NCBI RefSeq assembly: GCF_024753245.1
Contig: NZ_JANUGX010000041.1
Span: 1-46,336, forward strand
Length of the DNA stretch: 46,336 nt
Direction of reading: 5' to 3'
Source: Massilia norwichensis
Lineage (GTDB): Bacteria > Pseudomonadota > Gammaproteobacteria > Burkholderiales > Burkholderiaceae_D
Each line of letters starts with the position of its first letter. The stretch's first letter is position 1. Shown here in pieces: positions 32,517-41,325 of the stretch. The translations under genes were made by a program, and so were the position numbers. Under the pieces are notes generated by a model. It was not told the origin of the DNA and did not search any database. It worked only from the letters and a program-made list of their open reading frames with translations.

Positions 32517-34100
32517 ATGCCGCTGCCGCGCCGCCTGTTCCTGCTGGATGCGGCGCGACTGGCCGCGGCCGTCAGCGCTTCCGGCATCGTCCATGCCGCG
32601 CCGTCGAACGCGGCCGGCTATCCGTTCAGCCTGGGCGTGGCTTCCGGTTCGCCGCTGCCGGACTCGGTGATCCTGTGGACCCGTATTCTGCCGAATCCGC
32701 TCGATGCGCATTCGGCGCCGACGCTCGCCGTGCCCTTGCGCTGGGAGGTGGCGCAGGACCAAGCCTTCCGCAAGATCGTCGCCAAGGGCAGCGCAGTCGC
32801 GACGCCCGAGCTGGCGCACAGCGTGCGCGTGAACGTGACCGGCCTGCAGCCGGACCGCTGGTACTGGTACCGCTTCATGCTTGGCGACGCCGTCAGCCCG
32901 GTCGGCCGCACGCGTACCGCACCCGCCGCCGGCAGCATGCCGGACCTGCTGAAGCTGGCCGTGGCTTCCTGCCAGCACTGGGAATTCGGCAGCTATGCCG
33001 CGCACCGCTACATCGCCGACAGCCAGCCGGACCTGGTCGCCTTCCTCGGCGATTACATCTACGAGTGGGGCGCCTTTCGCCTGCAGCATCCGCAGCCGGG
33101 GGAGCGTATCGTGCGCCAGAACGAGTCGTTCGACTTGCAGAGTTATCGCCAGCGCTATGCCCAGTACAAGACCGATCCGGACCTGCAGGCCGCGCATCTG
33201 GTCGCGCCCTGGATCGTGACCTGGGACGACCACGAAGTCGCCAACGACTACGCCGCCGACCGCGACGAGCGTTTATCGCAGGACTTCGCGGCGCGCCGTG
33301 CGGCGGCTTACCAGGCCTTTTACGAGCACATGCCGCTGCGCCTGCCGCCGCCGCGCAGCTTCGCCAGCGTGCGCATGTTCCAGCGCTACGACTGGGGCAG
33401 GCTGGCGCGCTTTCACGTGCTGGACGACCGCCAGTACCGCGCGGCGCAGGCCTGTCCCGGCAAGAACCTGGGCGGCTCGAATTCGGTGGGTCCGCGCGCC
33501 TGCCCTTCGCTGCTCGACCCGCGGCGCACGATGCTGGGCCGGGAGCAGGAAGCCTGGCTGACCGGCGGCCTGCAATCGTCGAAGGCGCGCTGGAACATTT
33601 TGGCGCAGCAGACCCTGATGGCGCAGTCGACCCAGTTGCCGATCGCCGCGGCCGGCGATGGCCGCTTCTGGACCGATGGCTGGGATGGTTATCCGGCGGC
33701 GCGCAAACGCCTGCTCGACACGCTGGTGTCCAGCCGCGCACGCAATCCGCTGGTGCTGGGCGGCGACGTCCATACCTTCTACGCGAGCGAACTGCGCGCG
33801 GACTTCAACCGGCCCGTCTCGAAAGACAACCCGGTGCTCGCGACCGAATTCGTCGGCACCTCGGTGACTTCGAACTCGCGCCCGCAGCAGCGCACCGCGC
33901 AATACGTGGCGATGAACCCGCACATCAAGTACGGCCGCAGCGACAAGCGCGGCTACATGCTGATGGCGGTGACGCCGAAAGAGACGCGGGTCCAGTTCAT
34001 GGGCCTGGACGAGGTGCGGGATCCGAAGACCGGCCAGCGCGAGCTGGCGGCCTTCAGGGTGGAGAGTGGGACGGCGGGGGTGGAGATGACGGCGATCTAG
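32517..34100 (+). CDS. phoD: Alkaline phosphatase D family protein
   Basis: The 527-residue protein begins with RRLFLLDAARLAAAVSAS, a twin-arginine-like export signal, and an N-terminal Fn3-like PhoD domain (FSLGVASGSPLPDSVILWTRI). The metallophosphatase domain has the metal-binding segments ASCQHWEFG, FLGDYIYEWG, TWDDHEVANDYAAD and VLGGDVHTFYASEL. PhoD enzymes are Ca/Fe-dependent phosphodi- and monoesterases in the periplasm that free phosphate. The gene is co-directional with the thioesterase. A Pho-box is not evident just upstream, as the space is only 12 bases. Confidence 0.9.
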   Translation: MPLPRRLFLLDAARLAAAVSASGIVHAAPSNAAGYPFSLGVASGSPLPDSVILWTRILPNPLDAHSAPTLAVPLRWEVAQDQAFRKIVAKGSAVATPELAHSVRVNVTGLQPDRWYWYRFMLGDAVSPVGRTRTAPAAGSMPDLLKLAVASCQHWEFGSYAAHRYIADSQPDLVAFLGDYIYEWGAFRLQHPQPGERIVRQNESFDLQSYRQRYAQYKTDPDLQAAHLVAPWIVTWDDHEVANDYAADRDERLSQDFAARRAAAYQAFYEHMPLRLPPPRSFASVRMFQRYDWGRLARFHVLDDRQYRAAQACPGKNLGGSNSVGPRACPSLLDPRRTMLGREQEAWLTGGLQSSKARWNILAQQTLMAQSTQLPIAAAGDGRFWTDGWDGYPAARKRLLDTLVSSRARNPLVLGGDVHTFYASELRADFNRPVSKDNPVLATEFVGTSVTSNSRPQQRTAQYVAMNPHIKYGRSDKRGYMLMAVTPKETRVQFMGLDEVRDPKTGQRELAAFRVESGTAGVEMTAI

Positions 34101-34138
34101 GCCTGCGGCTTGTGAACGTCGTTTCCGCGATCTTGACC

Positions 34139-34218
34139 GTCATTCCCGCGGAGGCGGGAATCCAAGGCAGGCTAGCAAACCGCAAACAAACTTGGGTCCC
34201 CGCCTGCGCGGGGACGAC
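34139..34218. repeat. REP-like palindromic pair, copy 2
   Basis: A left unit GTCATTCCCGCGGAGGCGGGAAT (34139-34166 with tail, written here in part) and a right inverted unit CTTGGGTCCCCGCCTGCGCG (34191-34218) flank 24 bases. The left arm is a diverged ATTCCCGC variant. It lies between convergent phoD and fadD genes. Confidence 0.8.
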
Positions 34219-34248
34219 GAGATCATTGCGAGGGACGACGGTATATGG

Positions 34249-35922
34249 TCAGGCCGTCTGCTTCTCATCCCGCAGCTCGCGCCGCAGGATCTTGCCGACG
34301 TTCGTCTTCGGCAGCGTGTCGCGGAACTCGACGTACTTCGGCCGCTTGTAGCCGGTCAGCTGCTCCTTGCAGAAGGACAGCAGGTCGTCCTTGGTCAGCG
34401 CCTTGTCCTTCTTGACCACGTACAGCTTGACCGCCTCGCCCGAGTGCTGGTCAGGCACGCCCACGCAGGCCACTTCCAGCACGCCCGGGTGGCTTGCGAC
34501 CACTTCCTCGACTTCGTTCGGATACACGTTGAAGCCCGAGACCAGGATCATGTCCTTCTTGCGGTCGACGATCTTGATGTAGCCCTGCTCGTTCATGATG
34601 CCGATGTCGCCGGTCTTGAAGAAGCCGTCCGCGGTCATGACCTTGGCCGTTTCGTCCGGACGCTGCCAGTAGCCGGCCATCACCTGCGGACCGCGCACGG
34701 CGATCTCGCCGGCGGTGCCGAACGGGACTTCCTGGCTGGCTTCGTCGAGGATGCGGATCTCGGTGGATGGCAGCGGCAGGCCGATGGTGCCGGTGAAGTC
34801 GGTGATGTCGCAGCGGTTGGCGGAGACCACCGGCGAGGTCTCGGACAGGCCGTAGCCCTCGACGATCGGGATGCCGGTCAGCTGCAGCCACTTGTCGGCG
34901 ACCGGCTTCTGCACCGCCATGCCGCCGCCCGGGCAGACCAGCAGGCCCGAGAAGTCGAGGCTGGCGAAGTCCGGATGGTTCAGCAGGCCGTTGTACAGGG
35001 TGTTCACGGCCGGGAAGACGTTGATGCGGTAGCCGCGCAGTTCCTTGATGAAGCCGCCGATATCGCGCGGGTTCGGGATCAGGAGGTTCATGCCGCCCAC
35101 GCGCAGGCCCAGCAGGGCGCAGACGGTCAGCGCATAGATGTGGTACAGCGGCAGCGCGCACACGAACTGCAGGTCGGCGCCGGCCTTGGCCAGCGTCGGG
35201 CCGAACCAGGCTTCGTTCTGCAGCACGTTGGCGATCACGTGCTTGTGCAGCAGAACCGCGCCCTTCGACACGCCGGTAGTGCCGCCGGTGTACTGCAGGA
35301 AGGCGACGTCGTCATGGCCCACCTGGACCGGTTTCAGGGTCTGGCGCGCGCCTTCAGCCAGCACGCGCTTGAACGGCACCGCGCCCGGGATCGAGAAGGC
35401 CGGCACCATCTTCTTGACCGTGCGGACCACGAAGTTGACGATCATGCCCTTCGCGCCCAGCAGGTCGCCCATGGTGCCGACGATGACGTGCTTGACCTTG
35501 GTGGTGGCGACCACTTCGGCCACCGTGTGCGCGAAGTTCTCCAGCACGACGATGGCTTCGGCGCCCGAGTCGTTCAGCTGGTGCTGCAGCTCGCGTGCGG
35601 TGTACAGTGGATTGACGTTGACGATGGTGTAGCCGGCGCGCAGGATGGCGGCCATCGCCACCGGATACTGCAGCACGTTCGGCAGCATGATCGCCACGCG
35701 CGCGCCCGGCTGCAGGCCGCGGCTCTGCAGCCAGGCGGCCATCTGGCCGGACAGCTTGTCGAGTTCGGCGAACGTCATGGACTTGCCCATGCAGGCGTAG
35801 GCCTTGCGGTCCGCGTACTTGCGGAAGGCTTCCTCCAGCAGGTGCGTGAGGGAGCGGTATTGGGTCCAGTCGATCTCCGACGGTACGCCCGCCTCGTACG
35901 AATCCAGCCAGAATTTGTCCAT
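34249..35922 (-). CDS. fadD: Long-chain fatty acid-CoA ligase, paralogue 1
   Basis: FadD activates fatty acids with ATP and CoA at the inner membrane. The 557-residue protein has the AMP-binding P-loop LQYTGGTTGVSKGAVLLH near residue 205-222, the A5 motif VEGYGLSETSPVV, the TGDIGIMNEQGYIKIVDRKKDMI hinge region and the C-terminal PKTNVGKILRRELR with catalytic Lys. It lies 107 bases after a second very similar gene on the same strand, with a REP-like pair between. Both start MDK(I/F)WL-S and share most motifs, so a tandem duplication is clear. Confidence 0.95.
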   Translation of the reverse strand: MDKFWLDSYEAGVPSEIDWTQYRSLTHLLEEAFRKYADRKAYACMGKSMTFAELDKLSGQMAAWLQSRGLQPGARVAIMLPNVLQYPVAMAAILRAGYTIVNVNPLYTARELQHQLNDSGAEAIVVLENFAHTVAEVVATTKVKHVIVGTMGDLLGAKGMIVNFVVRTVKKMVPAFSIPGAVPFKRVLAEGARQTLKPVQVGHDDVAFLQYTGGTTGVSKGAVLLHKHVIANVLQNEAWFGPTLAKAGADLQFVCALPLYHIYALTVCALLGLRVGGMNLLIPNPRDIGGFIKELRGYRINVFPAVNTLYNGLLNHPDFASLDFSGLLVCPGGGMAVQKPVADKWLQLTGIPIVEGYGLSETSPVVSANRCDITDFTGTIGLPLPSTEIRILDEASQEVPFGTAGEIAVRGPQVMAGYWQRPDETAKVMTADGFFKTGDIGIMNEQGYIKIVDRKKDMILVSGFNVYPNEVEEVVASHPGVLEVACVGVPDQHSGEAVKLYVVKKDKALTKDDLLSFCKEQLTGYKRPKYVEFRDTLPKTNVGKILRRELRDEKQTA

Positions 35923-35953
35923 GTTATTGCCTCTTTTTTCTATCTATACAAAC

Positions 35954-36015
35954 GCCGTCCCCGCGAAGGTGGGGACCCAAGAGCGAACTTGGATCCCCGC
36001 CTGCGCGGGGACGAC
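35954..36015. repeat. REP-like palindromic pair, copy 3
   Basis: Left unit 35954-35981 (core GTCCCCGCGAAGGTGGGGAC) and right inverted unit 35988-36015 (CTTGGATCCCCGCCTGCGCG start) are separated by only six bases. It lies between the two fadD genes and could form a stable hairpin in a joint transcript. Confidence 0.83.
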
Positions 36016-36029
36016 GGTTTTAATTCAGA

Positions 36030-37712
36030 CTACGCTGCCTGCTTTTCCTCGCGCAGTGCGCGCCGCAGGATCTTGCCGACGTTCGTCTTCGGCAGCTCGC
36101 TGCGGAACTCGATGTACTTCGGCTTCTTGTAGCCAGTGAGCTCGCGCTTGCAGTAGTCCATCAGCTGTTCGGCGCTCAGGCCCGGGTCCTTCTTGACCAC
36201 GAAGACCTTGACCGCCTCGCCGGAGTGTTCGTCCGGCACGCCGATCACCGCGCATTCCAGCACGCCGGGGTGCGCCGCGATCACGCCTTCCAGTTCGTTC
36301 GGGTAGACGTTGAAGCCCGAGACCAGGATCATGTCCTTCTTGCGGTCGACGATCTTCACGTACCCGTTCTCGTCCATGATGCCGACGTCGCCGGTTTTGA
36401 AATAGCCGTCCGCCGTCATGACCTTGGCCGTTTCATCCGGACGGTTCCAGTAACCGGCCATCACCTGTGGACCGCGGATCGCGATCTCGCCGACGCTGCC
36501 GATCGGCAGTTCCTTGCCGTCGTCGTCCAGGATCGCCACCTCGGTCGACGGGATCGGCAGGCCGATCGTGCCGGTGAAGGCCGAGATGTCGCAGCGGTTC
36601 GCGGTGGCCACCGGCGAGGTCTCCGACAGGCCGTAGCCTTCGATGATGTGCTTGCCGGTGACGGCTTTCCACTGGTCGTTCACCGCCTGCTGCACCGCCA
36701 TGCCGCCGCCGTTCGCCAGCTTCAGGCCCGAGAAATCCAGGTGCTTGAAGTCCGGATGGTTGACCAGCGCGTTGTACAGCGTGTTCACCGCCGGCAGCGA
36801 GTTGAACTTGTACTTGCCCAGCTCCTTGATGAAGCCCGGGATGTCGCGCGGGTTCGGGATCAGGACGTTCAGCGCCCCCACCCGCATGCCCCACAGCGCG
36901 CACACCGTCAGCGCGAAGATGTGGTACAGCGGCAGCGCGCAGACGATGGTCGGGAACTCGACCACCGGCTCCTGGTTCATCGCCACCGCGGACCACGCCT
37001 CGCCCTGCAGCAGGTTGGCGATCACGTTCCGGTGCGTCAGGGTCGCGCCCTTCGACACGCCGGTGGTGCCGCCCGTGTACTGCAGGAAGGCGACGTCGCT
37101 GCTCTTCAGCTCCGCTTTCTGGAACGGCATCTTGGCGCCCTGCGCCAGCGCGTCCTTGAAGCGCACGCTGCTCGGCAGCGAGAACTCCGGCACCATCTTC
37201 TTGACGTTGCGGACCACGAAATTCACCAGCATGCCCTTGGCGCCGCCCAGCATCTCGCCCATGCTCGCCACCACCACGTGGCGCACCGGGGTCTTGCCCA
37301 TCACCTCCTGCAGCGTGTGCGCGAAGTTCTCGAGCACGATGATGGCCTCGGCGCCCGAGTCCTTCAGCTGGTGCTCCAGTTCGCGCGGGGTGTACAGCGG
37401 GTTCACGTTCACCACCGTGTAGCCGGCGCGCAGGATGGCGGCCAGCGCCACCGGATACTGCAGCACGTTCGGCATCATGACCGCCACGCGTGCCCCCTTG
37501 GCCATGCCGCGGCTCTGCAGCCAGGCGGCCAGGCGCTTCGACATGCTGTCCAGTTCCGCATACGTCAGGAACTTGTCCATGCAGACAAAGGCGTTGTTCG
37601 AGGCGTACTTCTGGAACGATTCCTCCAGCAGCTGCACGAGCGAGCCATACTGGTCGGGATCGATTTCCGCGGGAACGCCGGGCGGGTACGACTTCAGCCA
37701 AATCTTGTCCAT
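36030..37712 (-). CDS. fadD: Long-chain fatty acid-CoA ligase, paralogue 2
   Basis: The 560-residue paralogue of the gene at 34249 has the same order: MDKIWLKSYPPGVPAEIDPD, LQYTGGTTGVSKGATLTH near 208-225, IIEGYGLSETSPVAT, FKTGDVGIMDENGYVKIVDR and PKTNVGKILRRALR. It differs mostly in the 220-260 region, where it has an insertion (SAVAMNQEPVVEFPTIV), which may alter chain-length choice. It is first in the pair, so the two may be co-transcribed. Whether the second copy has the same substrate cannot be said from the sequence. Confidence 0.95.
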   Translation of the reverse strand: MDKIWLKSYPPGVPAEIDPDQYGSLVQLLEESFQKYASNNAFVCMDKFLTYAELDSMSKRLAAWLQSRGMAKGARVAVMMPNVLQYPVALAAILRAGYTVVNVNPLYTPRELEHQLKDSGAEAIIVLENFAHTLQEVMGKTPVRHVVVASMGEMLGGAKGMLVNFVVRNVKKMVPEFSLPSSVRFKDALAQGAKMPFQKAELKSSDVAFLQYTGGTTGVSKGATLTHRNVIANLLQGEAWSAVAMNQEPVVEFPTIVCALPLYHIFALTVCALWGMRVGALNVLIPNPRDIPGFIKELGKYKFNSLPAVNTLYNALVNHPDFKHLDFSGLKLANGGGMAVQQAVNDQWKAVTGKHIIEGYGLSETSPVATANRCDISAFTGTIGLPIPSTEVAILDDDGKELPIGSVGEIAIRGPQVMAGYWNRPDETAKVMTADGYFKTGDVGIMDENGYVKIVDRKKDMILVSGFNVYPNELEGVIAAHPGVLECAVIGVPDEHSGEAVKVFVVKKDPGLSAEQLMDYCKRELTGYKKPKYIEFRSELPKTNVGKILRRALREEKQAA

Positions 37713-37798
37713 CGGGTGCCTGTCTCCAGTGTAATTATTCTGTGTGGGCCGCCCAACCGAAAAAAACGCACGGTCGTGCTGAGTTTGCTTTCCATGAT

Positions 37799-37823
37799 GC
37801 TATCGGGCAGCGCGCCCGATAGC
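37799..37823. terminator. Perfect hairpin between aminopeptidase-like and fadD genes
   Basis: GCTATCGGGC (37799-37808) and GCCCGATAGC (37814-37823) form a perfect 10-bp stem with a five-base loop. A T run follows only on the plus strand (AAGCATTTTT), opposite to the adjacent genes, so its role as terminator for the minus-strand aminopeptidase-like gene is uncertain. Confidence 0.4.
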
Positions 37824-37854
37824 AAGCATTTTTAAAGCAATTCGAACATGAATT

Positions 37855-38982
37855 CTAGCGTCCGCCCATGGTCGGGGCATCGCTGCGCTGCACCATCAGG
37901 GGCGCGGCCGGCGCCGGCGGCACCAGTGCCTTCAGGATGCGGTGACGCTCCTTGCGGTCGAGCTCGGCCAGTTGCCGGACCGACTTGTAAAACCGCGAAA
38001 AGCTGCCGTCACGTTTGAGCATGGCGCGGAAGGCCGGCACGAAGTCCTCGTAAGTCGCGATCGAGGCCAGGTGGGCGTTCGACAAAGGCTGCTCGAAGAA
38101 GCGGTCGTAGCCGGCATAGCCGCCCCAATTGCCCTTCAGGACCTGGTACTCGTCCTTCAGCTCCTGGAACAGGCGCACCTTGACCGCGCGCTTTTCGTTG
38201 TCGCTGCGGTCGACCACACCGTAATTCTGCTCGAGCGCCTTGCGGTACTTGAGCAGCAGGCCCAGGAAATCGTGCTTGCGGCTCTTGTAGCGCGCATAAG
38301 CGTCGCGCATCGCCGGATTGCCGAAGCGCTCCATCCAGCGTTCCACGCCCGCTTCCTCGACCGTGCTGGCGAAGGATTCGTTGAACTGCGAGTCGCCCTG
38401 CACGTACACGATCTGGTGCGCCAGTTCGTGGAAAATCATGCGCGCCAGTTCGGCGTCCGGGTAGTTGATGAAGGTGGAGATCAAGGGATCGCTGAACCAG
38501 CCCAGCGTCGAATACGCCGGCACGCCGCCGACCTCGACGTCGTTGCCCTCGGCCTTCAACTCCTTCGCGTAGGCCAGCGCGGCGTCCTTGCTGTAGTAGC
38601 CGCGGTAGTTCACGCAGCCGGCCACCGGGAAACACCACTGCAGGGGCTTCAGCGACAGTTCGGGCGTGGCGACCACGTTCCACAGCACGTAGGGGCGCTT
38701 GAGGGAGGCGTAGTTCTTGTAGCTGTTGTTATCTGGTAATGCCATTTCGCTAACGGCGAAGCGGCGGATCTGGCGCGCGGTCTCCAGGCGGAGACGCAGT
38801 TTGGAGCTGGTGCCGGGGTCGGCGATCCAGTCGTCGATCGGACGGGCGTCCGACAGGAGTTCAAGCTGGCCCTGGGCCGCCTGCGAGTAGTAGTTCAGCG
38901 TGGAGCAGCTGGCCAGCAGCCCCGCTGCCGTGCCCGCAAGGAGCACGGCACGGAGCCGCGGGGTGATTCGCGAAAGTTTCAT
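37855..38982 (-). CDS. Putative zinc aminopeptidase lipoprotein (COG4324-like)
   Basis: The 375-residue protein has a lipoprotein signal peptide with lipobox LLASC (Cys26) and a zinc-protease motif HELAH at 185-189, with a third ligand likely Glu202 in NESFASTVEE. Conserved blocks LWNVVATPELSLKP, CFPVAGCVNYRGYY and GGVPAYSTLGWFSDPL match the predicted aminopeptidase family I know as COG4324. Asp27 does not occur directly after Cys26 (Ser27), so outer-membrane sorting is expected. No operon partner is obvious; the molybdopterin enzyme gene upstream is 138 bases away. Confidence 0.88.
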   Translation of the reverse strand: MKLSRITPRLRAVLLAGTAAGLLASCSTLNYYSQAAQGQLELLSDARPIDDWIADPGTSSKLRLRLETARQIRRFAVSEMALPDNNSYKNYASLKRPYVLWNVVATPELSLKPLQWCFPVAGCVNYRGYYSKDAALAYAKELKAEGNDVEVGGVPAYSTLGWFSDPLISTFINYPDAELARMIFHELAHQIVYVQGDSQFNESFASTVEEAGVERWMERFGNPAMRDAYARYKSRKHDFLGLLLKYRKALEQNYGVVDRSDNEKRAVKVRLFQELKDEYQVLKGNWGGYAGYDRFFEQPLSNAHLASIATYEDFVPAFRAMLKRDGSFSRFYKSVRQLAELDRKERHRILKALVPPAPAAPLMVQRSDAPTMGGR

Positions 38983-39120
38983 TTGTCAGGTTCATCATGG
39001 CGCGGCCTAGAGGCGTCTTGAGAAACCGTAGCGAGCGGAAGGAGTTTCGTCCGAGAAGCGCAGCCGTACTTCCGGTACGGCGAGCATCGCAGGACGAAAA
39101 TCCGACGCGCAGTAGGTTTA

Positions 39121-41199
39121 TCAAGATGCCCTCTCCACCTGCACCAGCGTGTCGTAGAAGGTCGGCGCCCGGCCCATGTCGGTCAGGCGCTGGCTGGTTA
39201 CTTCGTTGGCGTTCTTGCCGTCGCTGGCGAGCTTTTTCCACCAGATCGACAGGCCGACCACGAGGCCGGCCCGCGCCTTGGGCGTGACACGGGCGCGCGC
39301 GACGAACGCGCCCCTGTCGTTAAAGATGCGCACCATCTCGCCGTGCTCGATGCCGCGCGATGCGGCGTCGACGGGATGGATGTCCAGGTGAGGCTCGCCC
39401 TCGGTGGCGCGAAGGCTCTGGACATTGACAAAGGTTGAGTTGAGGAAGTTCCTGGCCGGCGGAGAAATCATCGCCAACGGATATTTCTCTGCCAGTTCGG
39501 GGTTGGACGCCACGGATTCGTAATTCGCAATATACGTCGGCAGCGGATCGAGGCCGTCGTGCAGCATCGATTCGGAGTAAAACTCGCACTTGCCGGAAGG
39601 CGTAGGGAAGCAGCCTTCCGCGAAGGGCGCCGCCGGCATGTTCAGCTTGCTCCAGCCAGTGCGCTTCAGCGATTCCCAGTCGAAGTGCACGGCGCGCGCG
39701 TCCTGCTTGTTGAAGGCTTGCGCGGCCAGCTCGTCGTCGGTCTCGTCGAACACCGGGTCGGTAAAGCCCATGCGCCTGGCGAGCAGGCGGAAGATCTCGG
39801 TATTCGGCTTGGCTTCGCCCAGCGGCGCAATCGCCGCGTTATTCGCCATCATGTACAGGTGGCCATAGGCCAGGTGGGCATCGACGTGTTCGAGCTGGGT
39901 GGTGGCCGGCAGCAGGATGTCGGCGTAGTCCGCGGTGTCGGTCTGGAAGTGTTCCAGCACCACCGTGAACAGGTCCTCGCGCTCGAAGCCGCGCTGCACC
40001 TTCGACGAATCGGGCGCGATCGCCACCGGGTTCGCGTTGTAGACGATGACGGCTTCGATCTTCGGGCCGAATTCCGGCGCCGCTTCGCGCAAGAGATCGT
40101 CGCCGATGGTGTTCATGTTGATGGTGCGCGGCAGGCGTCCGCGCAGCAGGTCCGGACGCTGCAGCGCCAGCTTGTTGGCCGGGAAGGAGCCCGAGGTCGA
40201 CAGCTGCACGCCGCCGGCCGCGTGGCGCCAGGCGCCCACCAGCGCCGGCAGGCAGGCGATGTTGCGCACGGCCATGCCGCCGCCGCGCACGCGCTGCAGG
40301 CCGTAGTTCATGCGGATCGCGACCGGCTCGCCGCGCATCGCGGTCTGGCCATATTCGCGCGCCAGGTTCACCACTTCCTCGGCAGTGATGCCGCAGGTCT
40401 CGGCGGTGCGTTCCGGTGTCCATTCGGCCACGCGGTCCTTCAGTTGCGCAAAGCCGAGCGTGTGCTGGGCGATGTAGTCGTGGTCGAGCAGGTTTTCCTT
40501 GACCAGCACGTGCATCATGCCCAGCGCCAGCGCGCTGTCGGTGCCCGGCATGACGGCGATGTGCTGGTGGCACTTCTCGGCCGTCAGCGAGCGGTAGGGG
40601 TCGATGGCGATCAGCTTCGCGCCGCGGCGCTTGGCTTCCTGCACGCGCATCCAGAAATGCAGGTTCGAGGCGATCGGGTTGCCGCCCCAGATGAGGATCA
40701 GCTTCGCATCCTGGAACTGTTCGATGTCGGTGCCGATCGAACCACCGATGGTGTATTTGTAACCCGTAAAACCGGCGGTCGCGCAGACGGTGCGGTCGAG
40801 GAAGGAGGCGCCCAGCTTGTTAAAGAAGCGCATCGCCATCGCCTCGCCCTGGACCAGGCCCATGGTGCCGCAATAGCTGTAGGGCAGGATCGCCTGCGGG
40901 TCGCGCTCGGCAATCGGCGTCAAGCGTGCCGCGATCTCGTCCAACGCCTGTTCCCAGGTGATCGGCTCGAACTTGCCTTCGCCCTTCCTGCCGACGCGGC
41001 GCATGGGCGTGAGCAGGCGGTCCGGGTGATAAGTGCGGTCGACGTAGCGCGAGACCTTGGTGCACAGCACCCCGGCCGTGGTCGGGTGGTCCGGATCGCC
41101 CTTGACCTCGGTCGCGACGCCATCCTCGACGGTGACGAGAATGGCGCAGGTATCGGGGCAGTCGTGCGGGCATGTCGCCCTGACAAGGGTCTTGGTCAT
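39121..41199 (-). CDS. Molybdopterin oxidoreductase (BisC/DMSO-reductase superfamily)
   Basis: The 692-residue protein has an N-terminal 4Fe-4S motif with Cys10, Cys14, Cys18 and Cys46 (ATCPHDCPDTC, GVLCTKVS), then the molybdopterin domain with PILPYSYCGTMGLVQGEAM, RTVCATAGFTGYKY around the metal-ligand region, LILIWGGNPIASNLHFW and IAIDPYRSLTAEKCHQHI, and a C-terminal dinucleotide-binding domain (about 570-690). There is no twin-arginine signal, so it is cytoplasmic. No iron-sulfur or membrane subunit gene is next to it, and no molybdenum-cofactor gene is in the window. Relatives are annotated as formate dehydrogenase-like or biotin-sulfoxide reductase-like; the substrate is unknown. Confidence 0.9.
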   Translation of the reverse strand: MTKTLVRATCPHDCPDTCAILVTVEDGVATEVKGDPDHPTTAGVLCTKVSRYVDRTYHPDRLLTPMRRVGRKGEGKFEPITWEQALDEIAARLTPIAERDPQAILPYSYCGTMGLVQGEAMAMRFFNKLGASFLDRTVCATAGFTGYKYTIGGSIGTDIEQFQDAKLILIWGGNPIASNLHFWMRVQEAKRRGAKLIAIDPYRSLTAEKCHQHIAVMPGTDSALALGMMHVLVKENLLDHDYIAQHTLGFAQLKDRVAEWTPERTAETCGITAEEVVNLAREYGQTAMRGEPVAIRMNYGLQRVRGGGMAVRNIACLPALVGAWRHAAGGVQLSTSGSFPANKLALQRPDLLRGRLPRTINMNTIGDDLLREAAPEFGPKIEAVIVYNANPVAIAPDSSKVQRGFEREDLFTVVLEHFQTDTADYADILLPATTQLEHVDAHLAYGHLYMMANNAAIAPLGEAKPNTEIFRLLARRMGFTDPVFDETDDELAAQAFNKQDARAVHFDWESLKRTGWSKLNMPAAPFAEGCFPTPSGKCEFYSESMLHDGLDPLPTYIANYESVASNPELAEKYPLAMISPPARNFLNSTFVNVQSLRATEGEPHLDIHPVDAASRGIEHGEMVRIFNDRGAFVARARVTPKARAGLVVGLSIWWKKLASDGKNANEVTSQRLTDMGRAPTFYDTLVQVERAS

Positions 41200-41325
41200 T
41201 GAATCGGATCCGGGAAAAACGTCGAGAAACCAATAGTTTAGACGATTCCTGAGGCCCCTGTGCCGGCACTGGCAAGGTCTGCGGCGGAAGGGCTACAATA
41301 GTTCAAAAACATAGGGAGAGAACGT

